Source: Clostridia bacterium
GTDB taxonomy: Bacteria > Bacillota > Clostridia > Oscillospirales > CAG-272
Direction of reading: 5' to 3'
Length of the DNA: 64,000 nucleotides
Assembly (NCBI GenBank): GCA_017503105.1
Contig: JAFVTS010000011.1
Coordinates: forward strand, 62,001-126,000
This document shows, one piece after another, positions 8,990 through 17,015 of this stretch (positions are counted from its first letter, which is position 1; the number at the start of each line of letters is the position of its first letter). Position numbers and translations under genes: made by a program. The notes under the pieces were generated by a model. That model saw only the letters and a list, made by a program, of their open reading frames with translations, was not told the DNA's origin and searched no databases.

Positions 8990-9750
8990 TAGAATTTAAA
9001 AGCGTATCGCTTAAAAAAGGCGGTAAAGAGATATTGAAAAACGTTTCTCTGAGAGCCCCCGACTCATCCGTTACGGTTATAATAGGAAAGAACGGCAGCG
9101 GAAAGACCACGCTCCTTCGCTCTCTCTATTCGTCTCGCGATATTACGGGCGAGGTGCTCGTGGACGGAGCGCCCGCAAAAGAAATGTCGGGGCGCGAGCT
9201 TTCGCGCGCCGTGTCCTTTATGCCGCAAACGCTTCCAAATCCCGACATTCGCGTGCGTGAGCTCGTTCGCCTTGGAAGAACTCCTTTTGCCGGGGCGTTC
9301 GGCGCGCTTTCCGAAGCGGATGCGGAGGCTGCCGACCGCGCGATAGAGCTGACGGGACTGTCTTCGCTCGCCGACGCGCGCATTCCCACGCTCTCGGGAG
9401 GTGAGAGACAGCGAGCCTTTTTCGCGATGCTCCTTGCAAAGGATTCGAAAACCGTCCTGCTTGACGAGCCGTCCTCGTCGCTTGACGCGCCGAGCAGAGC
9501 AATGCTTGCCGAGTTCGTAAGAGCTCTTCGCGCGGACGGGCGGTGCGTCGTGCTCGTTATGCACGATCTTTCCGACGCTGTCGCGCTTGCCGACACGGTA
9601 TACGTTATGGAGGAGGGCAAAGCTTCCTTGCCTATGACGCCCGATGAATTCTGCGAGTCCGATATACCTCGGCGAGTTTTCGCCTCGTCGGTCTATAAAG
9701 TATGGACCGAGAACGGCGAGCGCTACGTTTTCAGACCCGCCGACTTATAA
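8986..9750 (+). CDS. ABC transporter ATP-binding protein of the FecE/BtuD type
   Basis: A 254-residue ABC ATPase that powers the FecCD-type permease. Walker A GKNGSGKTT (34-42), signature LSGGE (136-140), Walker B ending LLDEP (Asp160/Glu161), and the H-loop in VMHDLSDA. It is the last gene of the operon, followed at once by a strong bidirectional terminator. Confidence 0.95.
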   Translation: MIEFKSVSLKKGGKEILKNVSLRAPDSSVTVIIGKNGSGKTTLLRSLYSSRDITGEVLVDGAPAKEMSGRELSRAVSFMPQTLPNPDIRVRELVRLGRTPFAGAFGALSEADAEAADRAIELTGLSSLADARIPTLSGGERQRAFFAMLLAKDSKTVLLDEPSSSLDAPSRAMLAEFVRALRADGRCVVLVMHDLSDAVALADTVYVMEEGKASLPMTPDEFCESDIPRRVFASSVYKVWTENGERYVFRPADL

Positions 9751-9761
9751 TTTTTTATGAA

Positions 9762-9810
9762 AAAGCTCCCCGTACGGCATTTTGAAGCCGCGGGGAGCGC
9801 GTTTTTTTAT
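9762..9810. terminator. Bidirectional terminator between convergent operons
   Basis: An 8-bp stem GCTCCCCG/CGGGGAGC (9765-9772 with 9791-9798), with an inner 4-bp stem. A T7 run follows on the plus strand, and T5 on the minus strand. The stop codon of the convergent decarboxylase-like gene lies inside the plus-strand T run. Confidence 0.88.
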
Positions 9811-11129
9811 TTTACAACTCTGATCTTTTCCGTTCCGTAGTATTCAAAGCATTCGCAGGCCTCTTTCGTGATGATCTCGCCCGACATAAGTATAGGCACC
9901 GCGGGCGGACAGGAAACCGATGCCGAGGCAAGCACGCGACCGACGCTTTCTTTTACGTCGACCGTTAACGAAGGCGCAAGCACCGCGTCCCTTGGGCGCA
10001 TCGCGGATACTGCCCTCGGGGGCTTTGGCGGCTCTGATTTGATCGGCGATTTTCTCTGAAGTGAAAGAAAGGCGTTCTCAAGCGCCGAAAGCTCCTCTTC
10101 ACCGAATTCGGGCGAGAACATAAGAGTCAGAAAATCGGGGTCTGAAAATTCCGACACAAAGCCCCGTTTTTCAAGATACGATGACAGCTCCGTTCCCAAA
10201 TATCCGCAGTCCTTCGCGAGGAGCGTCATCTTAAGAGCCTCGTCGCCGACAAGCGTGAACCCCGCCGCTTCAAGCCTTTTCTTCATTCCGTCAAGACGTT
10301 CTTTGAAAAGACCGAGCTTTTCTCCGAATCCGTCGGAAAGATAAGCGTTCGCAGCATCAAGCGATTCAAGTATAAGATAAGACGGACTCGTAGAGGCGAA
10401 AAGCGCCATAGCCTCGTCTGCTCGCTCCGCGAAAATACTCGGTGCGTTTTTTGACACGTGGAGGTATCCCGCACCCGTAATGGCGGGAAGCGTTTTGTGT
10501 GCCGAATCGCAGGAAAGGTCAGCTCCGAGCGTTATCGGGTGGATATCCTCGGGCAGAAATCTTAAATACGCTCCGTGAGCGTTGTCTACGAGCAAGAGAA
10601 TGCCGTGCTCGTGGCAGACATCCGCAAGGGGACGTATATCGCATATGTTTCCGAGATAGTCGGGGGACGTGACGTAAAGCGCCGTCGGCTTTCTGCCAAG
10701 ACGCTTTATCGCATCCTCCAAAACGGAAGCGTTGACGGGGCAATGGATGAGGCTGTCGCCCCATATCCATTCTACGTCAAAATCCAAAAGCGCCGCCGCG
10801 TTCACGAACGTCTTGTGCGCGTTCCTTGCCGCAAGGATGAGCGGTCTTTCTCCGCGTTCCCTTGCGTACGTTACCGTAAGCGCCAGCATCGCCTTTATAG
10901 AAAGGGAAGAGCCCTCCGCGGAATATACGGTCCGCGCCGTGCCGAAAAGCTCGGCAGCGTACGTCTCGCTCTCCTTTATTATTCCCGAGGGGGAATAGAG
11001 GACGTCGGCGCCGTCGATTTCGGTTATATCGTGCGGATGACCGAAAAGCCCCTTATGCCCCGGCATATGTAAGCGAGTGGTACGTCTTGACGTATACTCT
11101 TCCAAAAAATCTTTTATCGGTGTTTTCAT
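9807..11129 (-). CDS. Orn/Lys/Arg decarboxylase-family PLP enzyme
   Basis: A 440-residue PLP-dependent fold-type I enzyme of the Orn/Lys/Arg decarboxylase family. N-terminal MPGHKG (22-27), the cofactor-contact segment LLVDNAHGAYLRF, and the Schiff-base lysine in CDSAHKTLP (Lys212) are visible, followed by a short C-terminal decarboxylase domain. The frame is open 14 codons upstream, but the ATG at 11129 is chosen because it overlaps the stop of the SCIFF maturase by 4 bases (ATGA), the usual coupled arrangement. The actual amino-acid substrate is uncertain. The pairing with the maturase may be only an operon convenience. Confidence 0.87.
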   Translation of the reverse strand: MKTPIKDFLEEYTSRRTTRLHMPGHKGLFGHPHDITEIDGADVLYSPSGIIKESETYAAELFGTARTVYSAEGSSLSIKAMLALTVTYARERGERPLILAARNAHKTFVNAAALLDFDVEWIWGDSLIHCPVNASVLEDAIKRLGRKPTALYVTSPDYLGNICDIRPLADVCHEHGILLLVDNAHGAYLRFLPEDIHPITLGADLSCDSAHKTLPAITGAGYLHVSKNAPSIFAERADEAMALFASTSPSYLILESLDAANAYLSDGFGEKLGLFKERLDGMKKRLEAAGFTLVGDEALKMTLLAKDCGYLGTELSSYLEKRGFVSEFSDPDFLTLMFSPEFGEEELSALENAFLSLQRKSPIKSEPPKPPRAVSAMRPRDAVLAPSLTVDVKESVGRVLASASVSCPPAVPILMSGEIITKEACECFEYYGTEKIRVVK

Positions 11130-12508
11130 TCTTCGTCCAAGGTCTTTGCCGCCTCGAGCGCTATGGCGCATTCCATACGCTTTTTAAAGAGCTCACAGCC
11201 GCTTTTGTAAATTCCCGTGACGGAGCCCGTCGCGTGGTATGCGTTTGCCGCGCATCCGCCCGAGCAATATAGCTTTGCCCAACAGTCGGCGCACTCGGGC
11301 TTCGCGTATACGTTGCAGGCGGCAAATTCGTCCTGTGCCGACTTGTTGGTAACGCCCTCGTAAATGCTTCCGAGCTTATACTTCTCGTCGCCGACGAACT
11401 GATGGCAGGGGTAGAGGTCGCCCCACGGCGTCACCGCCATATATTCCGTTCCCGAGCCGCAACCCGAGATGCGCTTGTAGATGCAGGGGCCGCCCTTGAG
11501 GTCTATCATATAGTGATAGAACGTAAACGGATCCCCCTCTCTGTGCTTCTTAAGCATAAGCTCCGCAAGCTTTTCATACTGCTCCTTGACGATCTCTATA
11601 TCACTCTTTGTAAGCGCCGAGGGATCGCCCTCCGCGCACACGACGGGCTCCATCGAAAGCTCCTTAAAGCCAAGATCGAGCATCACCTTTATATCTTCAA
11701 GAAAATCGGGATTGGCGTGTGTGAAGGTGCCGCGCATATAGTAGCTTTTATCACCGCGCTCCTTGACGAATTTCTGAAACTTCGGCACTATTTTGTCAAA
11801 GCTTCCGTTACCCGCGAAGTCTACTCTAAATCTGTCGTGTATCTCGCGTCTGCCGTCAAGGCTGAGAACTACGTTCGCGCACTCGCGGTTTGCAAAATCG
11901 ATAACGTCGTCGTCAACGAGCACGCCGTTTGTCGTCAGGGTGAAGCGGAAGTTCTTGCCCGCCGCCTTTTCTCGCTCACGCGCGTACTTGACGAGCTCCT
12001 TCACGACGTCGAAGTTCATAAGCGGCTCGCCGCCGAAGAAGTCCACCTCAAGGTTGTGTCTGCTACCCGAGTTTTCAATAAGGAAATCGAGCGCTCTCTT
12101 TCCGACCTCAAGACTCATAACAGCCCTCTCGCCGTGGTACTTGCCCTGACTTGCAAAGCAGTAAGAACAGTTGAGATTGCAGGTGTGCGCCACGTGAAGG
12201 CAAAGCGCCTTTATAACGCCCGAGGTCTTCTTTTTAAGGTCGCCCGCCATAGATCGGAACGTGTCGGGCACAAAGAGCTTTCCCGCCTCTTTGAGCTCCT
12301 CTATATCGGAGAAGCAGTCTTCAATATCAGCCTCCGTCACGTCGTCACGGTCCTTATATTTTTCAAGTATCATAGCCTTGATCTCTTCCTTCGGCAAACT
12401 CTCGTACGTCTCGATGATGTCGTACGCGACCTCGTCCACCAGATGCACCGAGCCCGAAGATGTGTCAAGCACGATGTTAAGTCCCAAAAGCTTGTAGCAA
12501 TGTATCAT
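11126..12508 (-). CDS. scfB: SCIFF peptide maturase (radical SAM/SPASM thioether-forming enzyme)
   Basis: A 460-residue radical SAM enzyme predicted to install thioether crosslinks in the SCIFF peptide. Domains: an N-terminal RRE-like peptide-recognition region (1-85); the radical SAM core with CxxxCxxC at Cys110/Cys114/Cys117; FFGGEPLMNF; and a C-terminal SPASM region with many cysteines (SGCGSG, YPCHQF, CADCWAKLYCSGGCAANAYH) for auxiliary Fe-S clusters. Length and motifs match the family well. It has its own strong promoter and is coupled to the downstream decarboxylase-like gene. Its presumed substrate lies 3.5 kb away at 16026-16172, not immediately upstream as is usual. Confidence 0.95.
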   Translation of the reverse strand: MIHCYKLLGLNIVLDTSSGSVHLVDEVAYDIIETYESLPKEEIKAMILEKYKDRDDVTEADIEDCFSDIEELKEAGKLFVPDTFRSMAGDLKKKTSGVIKALCLHVAHTCNLNCSYCFASQGKYHGERAVMSLEVGKRALDFLIENSGSRHNLEVDFFGGEPLMNFDVVKELVKYAREREKAAGKNFRFTLTTNGVLVDDDVIDFANRECANVVLSLDGRREIHDRFRVDFAGNGSFDKIVPKFQKFVKERGDKSYYMRGTFTHANPDFLEDIKVMLDLGFKELSMEPVVCAEGDPSALTKSDIEIVKEQYEKLAELMLKKHREGDPFTFYHYMIDLKGGPCIYKRISGCGSGTEYMAVTPWGDLYPCHQFVGDEKYKLGSIYEGVTNKSAQDEFAACNVYAKPECADCWAKLYCSGGCAANAYHATGSVTGIYKSGCELFKKRMECAIALEAAKTLDEE

Positions 12509-12549
12509 TTTTTATCTCCAAAAGGTTTCCTTTATTTTGCAATAAATAT

Positions 12550-12578
12550 ATTATACAACATTTCCGTCCGAGCGTCAA
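12550..12578 (-). promoter_or_regulatory. sigma-A-type promoter of scfB
   Basis: Minus strand: -35 TTGACG (12578-12573), 17 bp, -10 TATAAT (12555-12550). A GGAG Shine-Dalgarno precedes the scfB ATG. Confidence 0.75.
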
Positions 12579-12689
12579 TGACTTTTTGAGATTTTCTTTT
12601 ACATAAGAAATTCTGTTTTAAAAATATCCGCTCAAAATCTGCCGAAGAATTTTTTCGAAATTTCGTTTTTATCAGCGGCGGCAAGTTTT

Positions 12690-13481
12690 TTAAGAGCGTC
12701 TTTTATAATCAAAGCTCGTTTTTCTGTACCCACTCGGCGAGATCCCGAATTGTCGGCGGAATACGCGTGAGAAATAATTATAGTCGTCAAAGCCGCAAAA
12801 AGCGGCAACCTCTGCTACGCTTTTTTCTTCGTTCATCAGTTCTGCCGCGCTTGCGGTGAGCTTTAATTCGTTTAAAGCCGCCATAGGCGTCTTACCCGTT
12901 TCTCTTTTGAAAACGCGGATTATGTACTGCTTTGAATATCCAAAATGCAGAGCGATCTCGTCGAGAGAAAGTCTGTCGTACAGGTGAACTGAGAAATATG
13001 TGTTTATCTCTCTTACAAGGCGGCTTTCGCTTTTTCTTTCCGTAAGGCGGCAAAGCGCAAGAAGCGTGCTCAAAAGTGTGCATCTGCGCTCGTAGCCGAC
13101 TATTTCGTCATCGGAAAGCTCGACCTTAGCCGCTCGCTCAAGCCTGACCCTGACGCTCGTGTCCACCACGTTATATTCGGAAAAGGGAAGCGCCTGCGGT
13201 GAGTCTTTTTCCTCTCTTATATCCGCATCGAAATGTATGACCACGTGCTCAAAGGAACTGTGGCTCTCAAGTGCGTACGGTGTGTTTTTCGGGATAAAGA
13301 GTACCGAGTCCTTTTCCATAACGAATTTTTCGCCGTTTACGTAAATATCAAAGCTGCCCGTATTCGCCATAACGAGAAGATGCTTCGGCTTCGTAACGTT
13401 ACCGTGTCCCCAACCGCCCGTGCGCAAAAGCTTGCCGAAAAAGGAAATTTCAGGTAGCTTCTCGGGATTTAAAAAGTGCAT
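12690..13481 (-). CDS. AraC-family transcriptional regulator
   Basis: A 263-residue regulator. The N-terminal cupin-like sensing domain (about 25-90) contains VFIPKNTPYAL-type residues and FEHVVIHFDAD. The C-terminal double HTH (about 160-260) contains LDEIALHFGYSKQYIIRVFK and the diagnostic VAAFCGFDDYNYFSRVFRRQFGISPSGYR stretch. It is divergent from the GH42-like hydrolase with 155 bases between starts, and that hydrolase promoter has a poor -35. The simple reading is a sugar-responsive activator of the hydrolase. Confidence 0.93.
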   Translation of the reverse strand: MHFLNPEKLPEISFFGKLLRTGGWGHGNVTKPKHLLVMANTGSFDIYVNGEKFVMEKDSVLFIPKNTPYALESHSSFEHVVIHFDADIREEKDSPQALPFSEYNVVDTSVRVRLERAAKVELSDDEIVGYERRCTLLSTLLALCRLTERKSESRLVREINTYFSVHLYDRLSLDEIALHFGYSKQYIIRVFKRETGKTPMAALNELKLTASAAELMNEEKSVAEVAAFCGFDDYNYFSRVFRRQFGISPSGYRKTSFDYKRRS

Positions 13482-13502
13482 TTTATCCCTCCTTTTTATT
13501 TG

Positions 13503-13532
13503 ATTATATCACACGTGTCCCGTTTTTGTCAA
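13503..13532 (-). promoter_or_regulatory. sigma-A-type promoter of the AraC gene
   Basis: Minus strand: -35 TTGACA (13532-13527), 18 bp, -10 TATAAT (13508-13503). An AAGGAGGG Shine-Dalgarno precedes the ATG. Confidence 0.7.
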
Positions 13533-13576
13533 TAAGCGTAGTTTAATAAAATGCTAAAATTGGTCTATTTTGTTCT

Positions 13577-13604
13577 TTTATACTTGTCACCTTTCTTGTA
13601 TAAT
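13577..13604 (+). promoter_or_regulatory. Probable activator-dependent promoter of the GH42-like gene
   Basis: A perfect -10 TATAAT (13599-13604) has only a poor -35 (TTTATA, 13577-13582, 16 bp spacing). This fits a promoter that needs the divergent AraC protein. Confidence 0.5.
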
Positions 13605-13636
13605 AAAATAAAAAAGCAAAGGAGATACTTGAAAAA

Positions 13637-15970
13637 ATGGCAGTAGCAAAGGTTGAATATTACAACGGTGCGCCCGCTCTTACGATCGACGGCAAGGTCT
13701 ATCCGCCGATGTACGCGACCATAAGAACGATCAACGGCACCGAAAACGTCATTGACGAGGAATACTATAAAAAGCTCGGCGAAGCGGGCATAAAGGTGTT
13801 CTTCCTCATCTGTGACACGGAGTGGATAAAGAAGGGCGCGTTCGAGCTTTTCAGAAACGAAGCGGAGATACTTCTTCGCGCAGTTCCCGACGCTTACATA
13901 GTAATGCGTATCAGTATGCACGCGCCGCCCGAGTGGTGTGATGAAAACCCCGATGAGACCATCACATATTCCGACGGAAAGAAGAAGACGGCAAATCTTT
14001 GGACCGAGTCGTACAGAAAGGATTATCCCGGCGGAATTTATTCCTTCTGCTCCGAGAAGTGGAGACGTGATGCAACAGCCGCCCTTGCCGAAATACACGA
14101 GCTCGTAAAGGCGTCGCCGTTTGCCGACAGAGTTATAGGCTATTTCTTCGCCGCAGGCGGAACGAGCGAGTGGTACTATCTTACTCCTATGTTCTTTGAT
14201 GAAAAAGTCAACTACGGCGATTCGGGCGGCTTCAAGTGCACTCAAAGCTTCCCCGAATATAACGGTGTTTACGGTGATCTTTCACCCGCTTATATGAAAA
14301 CGTTTTCGTCTTATCTTCGCGCAAAATATAAGACCGACGAAGCTCTCAGGGCGGCGTGGGGCGACGACAGCGTCAGCATAGATTCGCCGAAGATCCCCGA
14401 CTGCGATGCAAGATACGTCCTTTACGGTGTGGACTACGATCTTAAATTCCAGTCTTCGCTTTCGAATCTTCCCGCACCGGGAATACCCACCAACGGCACC
14501 AATATCGGTCAGTTCCTTAACATAGACCAAAGACAGGACGTCTTTGATTTTTACAGAGCTCTTCATAAGGGCACGGCAGATGCGGTCATCCATTTCGCGA
14601 AGGCGGTCAAGGAACTTGACCCGACCAAGGTTACGGGCGCGTTCTACGGCTCCTCGACGAACACCCGTTATTACGATTACGGCAAGATCGGCTTCGTGCG
14701 CGAGGTGCTTGAATCGGGCGTCGTAGACTTCCTTGCGACCCCAAGCTCTTATGAAAACCGTCAGCCGGGCGGCTTCTCGGGTCAAAGACAGACCTTCGAC
14801 ACGTATAAGCTCCACGGCTCACTCTATACCGTCGAGGACGACGTAAGAACCCATATGGAGAACCATACTTGGCGCGCGGCTTACGAGGTATACACGCTTG
14901 AGGATTCCGTGAACGTAATGAAGCGTGACTTCGGACGTAATATATGCTGTGATCTTCAGAGCTGGTGGTTCGACCAGATCCTCGGTGGAAGAAGATATAA
15001 GCACCCAGAGCTTTATAAGCTTATGAAGAGAATGCAGGAGATCTCCGCCGAGTCTTACGAGCTTGACAGAAGAAAGAACAGCGAGATAGCCGTAATTTAC
15101 GACGAGGAGAGCCACCACGTTATAAGCGAGGCGTTTAACCAACAGCTCATCGACGTTTTCAGAAATTACGAGGTCGATATCGTCGGCGCACCCATAGACA
15201 GGTATTTCCACCACGATATGGGCGATCCCAATATGCCTGATTACAAGCTCTATATCTTTATGAACGACATCTACCTTTCGACCGAGGAGAGGGAAGTGAT
15301 AAGAAAGAAGCTTGCGAAAAATCACGCAACAGCCCTCTTCCTCTACGGCGCGGGAATAATGAACCCCGACAAGAAGCCGATCTTCGACGTTGGGCACGCC
15401 GAGGAGCTTGTCGGAATGAAGCTTGAATACACCGACGGTGTCTTTGACGGAAAGTTCCGCGTCTTCGGCGATCACCCGATAGCAAAGGGGCTTCTTGACG
15501 ACGTCAATTACGGCTCCTTTGACAGACGTATGCGCTATAATTCAAGCGGATATCGCGCCAAGGTGCGCGAGATAGACAACAATCTCTTGCCTCTTATTAC
15601 CGAAAACGACGAGAGTGCCGAGAGCGTTGCATACTTCCTTGACAGCGGAAAGAACGCTCTTTCCGTCAAGGATCTCGGTGATTTCACGTCCGTTTACTGC
15701 GGCTCGAAATACGTGAATAACGAGGTCGTTCGCGCTGTTGCCGCCTTTGCGGGCTGTCATATTTACTGTGACACTAACGACGTCCTCTACGCGAATAAGA
15801 ACTATATCACCTTCCACGCATCCTCAGGCGGAGAAAAGCTTATACGCTTACCGAAAAAGGCAACCGTCACGGAGCTTTACGAGGGAAAGGTCTACGCTGA
15901 GGGGGCGGATGAGATACGCTTTAAGATAAAGCGCGGCGAAACGAAGATGTTCAGAGTTATTTATGAATAA
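13637..15970 (+). CDS. GH42-like beta-galactosidase-family glycoside hydrolase
   Basis: A 777-residue cytoplasmic hydrolase (no signal peptide). Residues 1-470 form a TIM-barrel like GH42. GYFFAAGGTSEWYY (168-181) places a candidate acid/base Glu178 where GH42 enzymes have their NE pair. Residues about 485-700 resemble the beta-galactosidase trimerisation (glutamine-amidotransferase-like) domain (NSEIAVIYDEES, HATALFLYGAGIMNP). A small beta domain ends the chain. It probably cleaves beta-linked galactose or a related sugar from imported oligosaccharides, but the exact family and specificity are uncertain. It is divergent from an AraC regulator. Confidence 0.75.
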   Translation: MAVAKVEYYNGAPALTIDGKVYPPMYATIRTINGTENVIDEEYYKKLGEAGIKVFFLICDTEWIKKGAFELFRNEAEILLRAVPDAYIVMRISMHAPPEWCDENPDETITYSDGKKKTANLWTESYRKDYPGGIYSFCSEKWRRDATAALAEIHELVKASPFADRVIGYFFAAGGTSEWYYLTPMFFDEKVNYGDSGGFKCTQSFPEYNGVYGDLSPAYMKTFSSYLRAKYKTDEALRAAWGDDSVSIDSPKIPDCDARYVLYGVDYDLKFQSSLSNLPAPGIPTNGTNIGQFLNIDQRQDVFDFYRALHKGTADAVIHFAKAVKELDPTKVTGAFYGSSTNTRYYDYGKIGFVREVLESGVVDFLATPSSYENRQPGGFSGQRQTFDTYKLHGSLYTVEDDVRTHMENHTWRAAYEVYTLEDSVNVMKRDFGRNICCDLQSWWFDQILGGRRYKHPELYKLMKRMQEISAESYELDRRKNSEIAVIYDEESHHVISEAFNQQLIDVFRNYEVDIVGAPIDRYFHHDMGDPNMPDYKLYIFMNDIYLSTEEREVIRKKLAKNHATALFLYGAGIMNPDKKPIFDVGHAEELVGMKLEYTDGVFDGKFRVFGDHPIAKGLLDDVNYGSFDRRMRYNSSGYRAKVREIDNNLLPLITENDESAESVAYFLDSGKNALSVKDLGDFTSVYCGSKYVNNEVVRAVAAFAGCHIYCDTNDVLYANKNYITFHASSGGEKLIRLPKKATVTELYEGKVYAEGADEIRFKIKRGETKMFRVIYE

Positions 15971-15973
15971 AAA

Positions 15974-16008
15974 GCAAAAAGACGCCTTTTGAAAAGGCGT
16001 CTTTTTTT
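15974..16008. terminator. Bidirectional terminator between GH42-like gene and SCIFF gene
   Basis: A near-perfect 15-bp stem (15976-15990 with 15992-16006) containing GACGCC/GGCGTC, with T runs on both strands. It ends the hydrolase transcript and the convergent scfA transcript. Confidence 0.9.
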
Positions 16009-16025
16009 AGAAACAAGAGGTTAAA

Positions 16026-16172
16026 TTACTTGCTTTTCTTTTCGCACTGCTGGTTAGCGATACCGCAGCTGGTCTTGCAAGCGGACTGGCAAGAGGTCTG
16101 GCACTCACCGCAGCCGCCGTTCTTTGCGCTTGCGCAAAGATTCTTCGTTTCAAGGGTCTTAATACGCTTCAT
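16026..16172 (-). CDS. scfA: SCIFF ribosomal peptide precursor (six cysteines in forty-five)
   Basis: A 48-residue RiPP precursor modified by the radical SAM maturase encoded at 11126-12508. It begins MKRIKTLETKNLCAS and contains the near-invariant core GGCGECQTSCQSACKTSC, with cysteines at 21, 24, 28, 32, 36 and 43. Two departures: an extra cysteine at 13 in the leader, and Gly37 instead of the threonine that follows the fifth core cysteine in the usual SCTV(G/A)NQ ending (here SCGIANQQC). The start has a GGAGG Shine-Dalgarno. It has its own promoter and terminator, so it is expressed independently of its maturase. Confidence 0.96.
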   Translation of the reverse strand: MKRIKTLETKNLCASAKNGGCGECQTSCQSACKTSCGIANQQCEKKSK

Positions 16173-16201
16173 TTTTATATCCTCCGAAAATGTTTTTCTT
16201 A

Positions 16202-16230
16202 ATTATATCACATAAAATGCGATAAGTCAA
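16202..16230 (-). promoter_or_regulatory. sigma-A-type promoter of scfA
   Basis: Minus strand: -35 TTGACT (16230-16225), 17 bp, -10 TATAAT (16207-16202), about 30 bases before the SCIFF start codon. This near-consensus promoter implies high constitutive expression. Confidence 0.75.
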
Positions 16231-16258
16231 TCATAAAATAAGATTTTTCTTTAAAAAA

Positions 16259-16984
16259 TCAGTTGTCCCAGTTGGTGAACACCGCGTTGACGTCGTCGTC
16301 CTCGTCGAACTTCTCAAGCATTTTTTCCATATTTTCAATATCCTCTTCGCTCGTAAGCTCCACGTAAGTCGTAGGAACCTTTGCAAGGTCTGCCGTGTCG
16401 ATCTTATAGCCTGCTGCGATTATAGCGTCTCTTACGGCGTCAAGATCGGAGGGAACGGTGTAGATGGTATACTCGCCCTCGTCGCACTTGATGTCGTCAG
16501 CGCCGCACTCAAGCGCGTCCTCCATAATCTTGTCCTCGTCGATCTCATCGTCCTCGTCAACGATGGTGATAACGCCCTTTTCCTCAAAGAGGAAGGAAAC
16601 CGAGCCCGTCTGACCGAGATTTCCGCCGTACTTGTTGAACCACGCGCGCACGTTGCCCGCGGTCCTGTTTCTGTTGTCGGTGGAGGTCTCGACGATTATA
16701 GCCACGCCCGAAGGACCGTAGCCCTCGTAGGTGATCTCCTCAAAGTCAGCGCCGTTACCCTCGGAGAACTTCTTTATAGTTCTTTGAATGTTGTCGTTGG
16801 GCACGTTGTTCGCCTTTGCCTTTGCGATAAGGTCGCGGAGTCTTGAGTTTACGTTAGGGTCTGCGCCGCCCGCCTTGATGGCAACGGCCATCTCCTTACC
16901 TATCTTGGTGAAGATCTTCGCCTTAGCGGCGTCAGCCTTCTCCTTCTTGTGCTTGATGTTGTTCCATTTTGAATGTCCTGACAT
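16259..16984 (-). CDS. YebC/PmpR (TACO1) family protein
   Basis: A 241-residue full-length member beginning with the invariant MSGHSKWNNIKHKKEK and containing KANNVPNDNIQRTIKK and YEGYGPSGVAI. The family has been described both as DNA-binding regulators and as ribosome-associated factors that help translate proline-rich stretches, so the exact role is left open. AAGGAG precedes the ATG. It lies 31 bases downstream of argS and is probably part of the cmk-like-argS-yebC transcript. No strong terminator separates it from the scfA promoter. Confidence 0.95.
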   Translation of the reverse strand: MSGHSKWNNIKHKKEKADAAKAKIFTKIGKEMAVAIKAGGADPNVNSRLRDLIAKAKANNVPNDNIQRTIKKFSEGNGADFEEITYEGYGPSGVAIIVETSTDNRNRTAGNVRAWFNKYGGNLGQTGSVSFLFEEKGVITIVDEDDEIDEDKIMEDALECGADDIKCDEGEYTIYTVPSDLDAVRDAIIAAGYKIDTADLAKVPTTYVELTSEEDIENMEKMLEKFDEDDDVNAVFTNWDN

Positions 16985-17015
16985 ATATATTCTCCTTAAA
17001 ATTTAATACGAAAGC

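Noticed and set aside
11402..12589. 395-codon open frame on the plus strand opposite scfB
   Set aside because: It is the antisense of a well-supported radical SAM gene, has no recognisable domain and no Shine-Dalgarno. It exists because of codon bias on the other strand.
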